26,465 bases of DNA from an uncultured Collinsella sp. (lineage in GTDB: Bacteria; Actinomycetota; Coriobacteriia; Coriobacteriales; Coriobacteriaceae). The translations under genes and the position numbers were made by a program. Positions 21,277 to 26,465 of the stretch are shown here, one piece after another (position 1 is the first letter of the stretch; each line of letters begins with the position of its first letter). The notes beneath the pieces were generated by a model that saw only the letters and a program-made list of their open reading frames with translations, was not told where the DNA came from and made no database searches. The stretch covers positions 1 through 26,465 of the forward strand of contig CAUCKA010000017.1 in NCBI GenBank assembly GCA_958443265.1. The letters run 5' to 3'.

Positions 21277-22047
21277 TTATGCCGTGGGGCAGATGGCAAA
21301 AACGCGGGCGGGGTATCCGACGCCATCGCGGACCTTGGGGAAGGTGCAGAAGATGACGGCACCCGTGGCGGGAAGCTCGTCCAGATGGTCCATGACTTCG
21401 ATCTGATAGCGGTCGACCGAGAGGATGTATTGCTCGCCGGGGTAGGGGTAGGCGTCCTCGCGCGTGGTCACGGATGCGGGGTCGGTGTCTGCCGGCTCGT
21501 GGCCGATAGCGCCGATGTTGCGTTCTTCTACAAGCCATTTGATGGCGTCGAGGTCCCAGCCGGGGTAGTGGGGCTGGCCGTCCTCGTCCTTGTTTTCGAG
21601 GTCGGCGAGTTTGGACCAATCGGAGCGGAAGGCAACGAAAGCGTCCTCGGGAATACGACCGTGCTCGTCCTCCCAGGCTTTGAGGTCCTCGATGGTCAGG
21701 ATAAAGTCGGGATTTGCGGCGCACTCCTCGTGCTTGTCGATCACGCAGAGCGGATGCATAAATTCGATGGGTTCAATCTCTCCAAGGGAACGGCCGTCAA
21801 CATGGAAGTGGCGTGGTGCGTCGACGTGGGTGCCGTACTGCGAAGCAACCGAATACTGGAAGCAGCGCATGGGCGCGAGCATGTCCTCGGGCGTGCCGGG
21901 CAGGTAGTCGAAGAGCTTGGTGGACTCAAAAGGCTTAAAGCCAAACCAGTGCGGGGTTTCGCACGAGAGCGTGTGGGTGAGGTCGACCCAGCGATAATTG
22001 GTGCTTTTGAGCTGGGATGCGAGGTTCCAAAGGTCGAGCGCGGGCAT
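21277..22047 (-). CDS. Cyclase-family metal-dependent hydrolase (kynurenine formamidase-like)
   Basis: The 256-residue protein belongs to the cyclase superfamily. The metal-binding motif is YGTHVDAPRHFHVDG (HxGTHxDxPxH type), and WVDLTHTLS at the N-terminus supplies the usual first strand. Characterised members include kynurenine formamidase and isatin hydrolase, and many are uncharacterised amide hydrolases. The absence of the other tryptophan-degradation genes argues against a firm kynurenine assignment. AAAGGAG precedes ATG 22047 by 7 bases. It is transcribed divergently from the aldo/keto reductase gene. Confidence 0.88.
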   Translation of the reverse strand: MPALDLWNLASQLKSTNYRWVDLTHTLSCETPHWFGFKPFESTKLFDYLPGTPEDMLAPMRCFQYSVASQYGTHVDAPRHFHVDGRSLGEIEPIEFMHPLCVIDKHEECAANPDFILTIEDLKAWEDEHGRIPEDAFVAFRSDWSKLADLENKDEDGQPHYPGWDLDAIKWLVEERNIGAIGHEPADTDPASVTTREDAYPYPGEQYILSVDRYQIEVMDHLDELPATGAVIFCTFPKVRDGVGYPARVFAICPTA

Positions 22048-22209
22048 GGGTGACTCCTTTCATCGGGCTTTTTGCTGATGTTAAAGCGGTGCCGTGACAG
22101 CTCGATTTCTGCTGCGTTACGATACGTTCTCGATTGCGATTCCGGTGTGTTTCGATGACGTGACAGGTTTGTTTCGCCTTGTCAGGGCTTCGATGGGAGG
22201 GGAGGGGCC

Positions 22210-23400
22210 GTGCAATATCGCGTTGACCCCAAAAGCGGCAACCGTATCTCGGCGTTGGGGCTGGGCTGCATGAGGTTTCCCGGTGCGCCGGGACGCCCGG
22301 ATGCGAAAACAGCCGACGCCATCATCTCCCGTGCGGTGGAGCAGGGGATTAACTACCTGGACACGGCCTATCTCTATCCCGGCAACGAGGCGTGCGTGGG
22401 CGCTTCGCTTGAGCGCCTGGGCTTGCGCGATCAGGTTTTGCTCGCGACCAAGCTGCCGCATGCTTCGTGCAAATGCGCGGAGGATTTCGACCGGTTCTTC
22501 GACGAGCAGCTGCACCGCCTGCGAACCGACCATATCGACTATTACCTTATGCACAACATCACCTCGCCCGCCCAGTGGGAGCGCGTGGTGGCGTTGGGCA
22601 TCGAGGACTGGATTGCGCACCAAAAGGCTGCGGGGCGTATTCGCCAGATAGGTTTTTCGTACCACGGCAGTGCGGCGGACTTCCTCACGATGCTTGACGC
22701 GTATGACTGGGACTTTTGCCAGATCCAGTACAACTACGCTGGAGAGCGCTACCAAGCGGGAACGGCGGGACTCATGGCAGCCGCCGAGCGCGGGCTCGCG
22801 GTGTTTGTGATGGAACCGCTTTTGGGTGGACGCCTGGCGGGCAAGCTGCCTCCGCGGGCCCGCGCCGTGCTCGATAGTGCCCGTGACCCGCATTTGCGCA
22901 CTCCTGCCGCCTGGGGTCTTTCGTGGGTGTGGAATCATCCTCAGGTGACGATGCTGCTTTCGGGTATGACCGATACCGTGCAGGTGGATGAGAACGCGGT
23001 GTTGGCCGATCGGGCCCTGCCGGATTCGATGACAGCTACTCAGCTCGATGCCATCGCGCGCGTGCTGACGGAGTTTGAAAAATCGAACCGTGTGCCCTGC
23101 ACGGGATGCGGCTACTGCATGCCGTGTCCCAAGGGTATCAACATTCCCGGCTGCTTTGCCGCCTACAACGCGAGCTATGCGCACAGCTGGTTTACGGGGC
23201 TGACGCAATACTTTACGGCGAGTGCGGTGCGCACGAGCGAGCCCAAGTTGGTGAGCAATTGCGTCAAATGCGGCAAATGTGCGCGGCACTGTCCACAGCA
23301 CATCGATATCCCCGGGCGTTTGGACGACGTACGTCGCCGTTTTCAGCCTGGACCCGTGACGGCAGTGCTTAAGGCCTTCGGCAAAACTCGCTCCTCGTAA
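22210..23400 (+). CDS. Aldo/keto reductase with C-terminal ferredoxin-type 4Fe-4S clusters
   Basis: The 396-residue protein joins an aldo/keto reductase barrel (residues 1 to about 285) to a ferredoxin-like tail. The barrel has catalytic Asp51 and Tyr56 (YLDTAYLYPGNE), Lys81 and a His in YYLMHNIT. The tail has Cys297, Cys300, Cys303 and Cys306 (CTGCGYCMPCP) and Cys351, Cys354, Cys357 and Cys361 (CVKCGKCARHCP). This fusion is widespread in anaerobes and suggests electrons from an iron-sulfur carrier; the substrate is unknown. Start GTG at 22210 follows a GGGAGGGGAGG site. The next gene is separated only by the 23413 palindrome. Confidence 0.95.
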   Translation: MQYRVDPKSGNRISALGLGCMRFPGAPGRPDAKTADAIISRAVEQGINYLDTAYLYPGNEACVGASLERLGLRDQVLLATKLPHASCKCAEDFDRFFDEQLHRLRTDHIDYYLMHNITSPAQWERVVALGIEDWIAHQKAAGRIRQIGFSYHGSAADFLTMLDAYDWDFCQIQYNYAGERYQAGTAGLMAAAERGLAVFVMEPLLGGRLAGKLPPRARAVLDSARDPHLRTPAAWGLSWVWNHPQVTMLLSGMTDTVQVDENAVLADRALPDSMTATQLDAIARVLTEFEKSNRVPCTGCGYCMPCPKGINIPGCFAAYNASYAHSWFTGLTQYFTASAVRTSEPKLVSNCVKCGKCARHCPQHIDIPGRLDDVRRRFQPGPVTAVLKAFGKTRSS

Positions 23401-23412
23401 CCCTTTTATAAC

Positions 23413-23475
23413 TTGCGGTGGAATAGTTCCTGTTTGCGGCAGAATAGGGCTTAAACAGGGACTATTCCACCGCAA
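23413..23475. repeat. Covarying palindrome, copy 1
   Basis: Arms 23413-23435 (TTGCGGTGGAATAGTTCCTG...) and 23453-23475 pair over 23 bases with one G-T wobble-type mismatch across a 17-base loop. It is preceded by CCCTTTTATAAC and followed by CTGA. It lies 12 bases after the stop of the aldo/keto reductase and 15 bases before the next start. A relative of exactly the same length (63 bases) is at 24556-24618. Confidence 0.92.
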
Positions 23476-23490
23476 CTGAAGGGGGCTGTC

Positions 23491-24510
23491 GTGGGCCATC
23501 GGGATTCATGTAATGATTCGCGTGAGGTTCGTTGGGGCATTTTGGGCGCTGGGTACATTTCTCATCGATTTGCATCGTCGCTCAAGAAGGTCGACGGGGC
23601 ACGGCTGGTGGCTGCGGCCGGTCGCACTCCTGCACATGTCGAGGAATTTTGCCGAGCGTTTTCGATCGATGCTGCGCATGGCCATGCCTCGGCCGACGAT
23701 AGCGGCGATGCGGCTTATGACGCGCTGATTGCCGACCCCGATGTCGACGCAATCTACTTGGCTCTTCCGCATGGCATGCATACGCGTTGGGCCTGTCGCG
23801 CGCTGTGCGCCGGAAAGGCCGTGCTGTGCGAAAAGCCGGCCGTTTTGAGTGAGGAAGAGGCTCTCTCGATTGCCTCCACCTCTCGCGAGCGCGGCGTGCT
23901 GTTTATGGAGGCGATGAAGAATCGGTTTTGCCCGATGCGCACTCGCGTGAAAGACTTGCTTGCGTCGGGTGAGCTTGGCCGTATTGTCTCGATTGAAAGC
24001 GTGCAAAAGCTCGATTACGGCGAGTCTCCTTCGGGCTATCTGCTTGATCCGCTGCAGGGCGGCTGTCTATATGACATGGGCTGTTATGCGGTCGGTTGGT
24101 TTGAGGATTTGCTCGCGGGCGCGTGCGAGGTTTCGTCCCGTGAAGTTCGCTGGCGTGACGTATCAGGCGGCCGTGTCGATTGGGCCGACGAGATCCATAT
24201 GAGCGTCGGCGGTATACCCATTCATATGGTGTGCGACGGCAAAGCAGCATATGAAAGCCGCTTAACGATTGCCTGTGAGCGGGGCTCGTTGGAAATCGAG
24301 CGTCTCCATCGCCCCGAGCTCGCCCATGTGAAGTACTCCGACGGTCGAGTACTCGAAATCGATGCACCATTTGAGGTCGATGATTTTTACGGTGAGGCAT
24401 CGCATGCGACACAGCTCATTCAGGCGGGGAAACTCGAAAGCCCCATCATGTCCCTAGCCGCTACACAGCGCTGTGCGCACATCATCGATGCGATTCGCTT
24501 GAAACTTTAG
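23491..24510 (+). CDS. Gfo/Idh/MocA-family oxidoreductase (second copy)
   Basis: The 339-residue protein has a Rossmann motif WGILGAGYISHRF (residues 15-27) and EKP at 114-116 in VLCEKPAVLS, with a C-terminal domain including GGCLYDMGCYAVGWFEDLL. It resembles dihydrodiol dehydrogenase or sugar dehydrogenase-like members more than the first Gfo/Idh protein in this window, with which it shares only family motifs. The start is GTG at 23491 with GGGGG upstream, 15 bases after the palindrome. Confidence 0.9.
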   Translation: MGHRDSCNDSREVRWGILGAGYISHRFASSLKKVDGARLVAAAGRTPAHVEEFCRAFSIDAAHGHASADDSGDAAYDALIADPDVDAIYLALPHGMHTRWACRALCAGKAVLCEKPAVLSEEEALSIASTSRERGVLFMEAMKNRFCPMRTRVKDLLASGELGRIVSIESVQKLDYGESPSGYLLDPLQGGCLYDMGCYAVGWFEDLLAGACEVSSREVRWRDVSGGRVDWADEIHMSVGGIPIHMVCDGKAAYESRLTIACERGSLEIERLHRPELAHVKYSDGRVLEIDAPFEVDDFYGEASHATQLIQAGKLESPIMSLAATQRCAHIIDAIRLKL

Positions 24511-24555
24511 GGCGTGGGGCTCGGCGGACCGTGCCCCTGATGCCCCTTTTATAAC

Positions 24556-24618
24556 TTGCGGTGGAATACGGTCTGTTTGCGCCAAAATAAGGCACCAATA
24601 GACCGTATTTCACCGCAA
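24556..24618. repeat. Covarying palindrome, copy 2
   Basis: Arms 24556-24574 (TTGCGGTGGAATACGGTCT) and 24600-24618 pair over 19 bases with one G-T wobble. The outer ends and the flanks CCCTTTTATAAC and CTGA match copy 1, while the inner stem differs (GTTC in copy 1, CGGT here) and the opposite arm has changed to keep pairing. It lies 21 bases before the endonuclease IV start. Confidence 0.92.
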
Positions 24619-24639
24619 CTGATGAAGAGGGAGTTGGAG

Positions 24640-25506
24640 ATGCTGACGATCGGGTGTCATCTTTCGACGACGAAGGGCTATCGGGCAATGGGGGAGACGG
24701 CGCTGTCCATTGGCGCCAATACCTTTGCGTTCTTTACGCGCAACCCGCGCGGTGGCAAGGCAAAAGAACTTGACATGGATGACGTGGCGGCTCTGCGCGA
24801 GCTTATGGCGCAAAACGACTTTGGACCGCTGGTGGCGCATGCCCCGTATACCTATAACCCCTGCTCCGCTAAGGAGCGGGCGCGCGAGTTTGCCTTGGAG
24901 GCAATGGCCGAGGACTTGCAGCGTCTGGAAGCACTGCCCGGCAACTACTACAACTTCCATCCCGGTGCGCATGTGGGGCAGGGCTCCGACGTCGGCATTC
25001 AGATGATTGTCGACACGCTGTGCCAGGTGATGTTTGAGGGGCAGCAGACGACGGTATTACTCGAGACCATGGCAGGAAAGGGCACCGAGGTGGGCCGTAG
25101 CTTTGAAGAACTGGCGTGCATTATCGAGGGCGTTGCCGCCAAGCGCCCAGAGCTGTCCGATAAGCTGGGCGTTTGTTTGGACACCTGCCATGTGAGCGAT
25201 GCCGGCTACGACATCATACATGATCTGGACGACGTACTCGACGAGTTCGACCGCGTGGTGGGTATCGATCGCTTGCATGCCGTACACATCAACGATTCGA
25301 AGAACCCTTGTGGCGCCCATAAAGATCGTCACGAGTGCATCGGCAAGGGATACCTTGGCAGCGAGGAATTTGGTGGCGGTATGCAGGTTATGCAGAATAT
25401 TGTATCGAATGGCCGTTTGCGTTCGCTGCCGTTTATTTTGGAGACTCCGAACGAACTTGCAGGTTATGCAGCTGAAATTAGACTATTAAGGTCATTGCAG
25501 CAGTAA
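24640..25506 (+). CDS. nfo: Deoxyribonuclease IV (AP endonuclease)
   Basis: The 288-residue TIM-barrel enzyme cleaves DNA at abasic sites in base-excision repair. The trinuclear zinc ligands can be placed from the E. coli enzyme: His67 (VAHAPY), His107 (NFHPGAH), Glu142 (LLETMAG), Asp181 and His184 (LDTCHVSDAGYD), His216 (VHINDS), Asp229 and His231 (KDRHECIGKG) and the Glu of FILETP. ATG 24640 follows AGGGAG by six bases; an upstream in-frame ATG at 24556 lies in the palindrome. Confidence 0.97.
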   Translation: MLTIGCHLSTTKGYRAMGETALSIGANTFAFFTRNPRGGKAKELDMDDVAALRELMAQNDFGPLVAHAPYTYNPCSAKERAREFALEAMAEDLQRLEALPGNYYNFHPGAHVGQGSDVGIQMIVDTLCQVMFEGQQTTVLLETMAGKGTEVGRSFEELACIIEGVAAKRPELSDKLGVCLDTCHVSDAGYDIIHDLDDVLDEFDRVVGIDRLHAVHINDSKNPCGAHKDRHECIGKGYLGSEEFGGGMQVMQNIVSNGRLRSLPFILETPNELAGYAAEIRLLRSLQQ

Positions 25507-25567
25507 TGACTGTCATAAAGTAGAGTATTCCATTCACGTTATGGGTTTGTTTCAATCAGTTTTCTCG

Positions 25568-25596
25568 TTGCAGATTCGTAATTCCAGGTGCATAAT
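25568..25596 (+). promoter_or_regulatory. Promoter of the binding-protein gene
   Basis: TTGCAG (25568-25573) and CATAAT (25591-25596) are separated by exactly 17 bases, with the start of transcription expected near 25603 and a leader of about 50 bases. A small dyad ATGAC-T-GTCAT just after the nfo stop (25506-25516) is too weak to call a terminator. Confidence 0.75.
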
Positions 25597-25653
25597 AGCC
25601 AACAGTTTTTGCAGACCTCTGAATCAAACGAGGTCACCGGAAGGAGACTGATT

Positions 25654-26465
25654 ATGAAGCTCAAGAAGCTTGGCGCATTTGCCGCCACGGGTGCCATGGC
25701 GCTCGCCCTCGCACTGACGGGCTGCGGCTCGTCCAACGCCACCTCTGGTTCTGATGCCGGTTCCAGCAGCTCTGACGACGCTAAGGTCGAGAAAGTCGAC
25801 GGCTCCAAGGAGTACGCGCTCGTCAAGGACGGTACGCTGACTGTCGGCACCTCTGCCGAGTACGCTCCGTTTGAGTACAAGGATGACAACGGCGATTATC
25901 AGGGCTTTGACCTTGAGCTCATCAAGGCTATCGGCGACAAGCTGGGCCTGGATGTCGAGTATGTCAACAATGACTTTGACACGCTGGTTCCGGGCGTCGC
26001 TTCGGGCGCCAAGTATGACGTTTCCATCGCGGCTATCACCGACACGCCCGAGCGTGAGAAGGAAGTCACTTTCTCTGATTCCTACTACATGGATGATCAG
26101 GCTATCGTGACCAAGGTCGATAACACCGACATCACGGCCGATAACTTTAGCGAGAAGCTCAACAATTCCGACGCTACCATCATCGTCCAGTCTGGCTCGA
26201 CCGCCGAGGCCTTTGCCCAGGAGAACTTCCCCAAGGCCAAGATCGTCCCCTACAAGGACGCCACCGAGTGCTTTAGCGCTCTGCAGTCCGATAAGGGCGA
26301 CGCCGTAGTTACCAACCGCTCCGTTGCCAGCCAGCTGACCGCCGAGCAGTTCAACACCTGCCAGACCATCAAGCAGATCAGCACCGGCGAGGAGTACGCC
26401 ATCGCCATCAACCAGGGCAACACCAAGCTCAAGGACGACATTAACCAGGCCATCAAGGACCTGAC
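25654..26465 (+). CDS. Polar amino-acid ABC transporter substrate-binding lipoprotein, 3' end beyond window
   Basis: The frame is open from ATG 25654 to the window end, 270 codons, so the protein is cut at its C-terminus. AAGGAG lies seven bases upstream. A lipoprotein signal peptide ends LALALTGC with lipidated Cys24, followed by a Ser/Gly/Asp-rich linker. The body is family-3 solute-binding protein: GTLTVGTSAEYAPFEY, GFDLELIKAIGDKLGLDVEY, SGAKYDVSIAAITDTPEREK and FSDSYYMDDQAIV. It would bind an amino acid outside the cell and deliver it to an ABC permease presumably encoded downstream. Ligand identity is not clear. Confidence 0.95.
   Translation, partial: MKLKKLGAFAATGAMALALALTGCGSSNATSGSDAGSSSSDDAKVEKVDGSKEYALVKDGTLTVGTSAEYAPFEYKDDNGDYQGFDLELIKAIGDKLGLDVEYVNNDFDTLVPGVASGAKYDVSIAAITDTPEREKEVTFSDSYYMDDQAIVTKVDNTDITADNFSEKLNNSDATIIVQSGSTAEAFAQENFPKAKIVPYKDATECFSALQSDKGDAVVTNRSVASQLTAEQFNTCQTIKQISTGEEYAIAINQGNTKLKDDINQAIKDL

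Noticed and set aside
23413..24618. Ordinary terminators at the two covarying palindromes
   Set aside because: Neither strand has a T-tract after the stem and the loops are 17 to 25 bases, unlike the clear terminators elsewhere in the window.

Overview
The window is a gene-dense stretch of a high-GC bacterial chromosome. Compact operons, actinobacterial-style proteins and a secreted protein whose C-terminal domain I associate with Coriobacteriia point to Collinsella or a close relative. That assignment rests on recall of the families, not on a search. It starts inside one tRNA-Gly gene and ends inside an ABC-transporter lipoprotein gene.

Layout. 1-90: 3' end of a tRNA-Gly with its terminator. 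102-201: a large palindromic repeat. About 209-1732: an intact IS110-family element (IS1111-like) with subterminal inverted repeats. 1923-3656: a GH13 alpha-glucosidase. 3757-3995: promoter, tRNA-Gly, tRNA-Val and terminator, followed by an AT-richer stretch that looks like the scar of a lost element. 4358-7860: anaerobic ribonucleotide reductase nrdD and its activase nrdG, with a clear NrdR box pair over the promoter and two very large palindromes between the genes. 7927-9596: folE, an HD-domain hydrolase and folB, a pterin/folate operon. 9603-11467 (minus): a YgjP-like metallopeptidase and an M19 dipeptidase. 11588-13478: a SlyD-like FKBP, a stand-alone UreE-like protein and a HAD phosphatase. 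13555-16077 (minus): a PerR-like regulator, acylphosphatase, a Gfo/Idh oxidoreductase and RNase HI. 16177-18764: a LysR regulator divergent from metY (O-acetylhomoserine sulfhydrylase), which has a strong promoter and a long structured leader. 18976-20136: a secreted 3D-like protein and a 68-residue membrane protein. 20246-22047 (minus): a ketopantoate-reductase-like enzyme and a cyclase-family hydrolase. 22210-25506: a ferredoxin-type aldo/keto reductase, a second Gfo/Idh oxidoreductase and endonuclease IV. 25654-end: a polar amino-acid binding lipoprotein.

Most genes are housekeeping or metabolic. The physiology suggested is a gut-type anaerobe: oxygen-independent dNTP synthesis, peptide and amino-acid scavenging, starch-oligosaccharide breakdown and sulfide assimilation into homocysteine.

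The most unusual feature is a set of long intergenic palindromes (102-201, 6864-7001, 7180-7263, 10403-10436, 12612-12650, 13485-13548, 19760-19825, 23413-23475, 24556-24618). Most lack a U-tract. Two of them (23413 and 24556) are clear relatives of identical length whose stems have changed on both sides in step, so pairing has been kept while sequence diverged. Other points are a candidate bridge RNA in the IS element, mutually exclusive hairpins in the metY leader, a terminator-like hairpin abutting the panE-like start, and a SlyD/UreE-like nickel-chaperone pair without urease genes in view.
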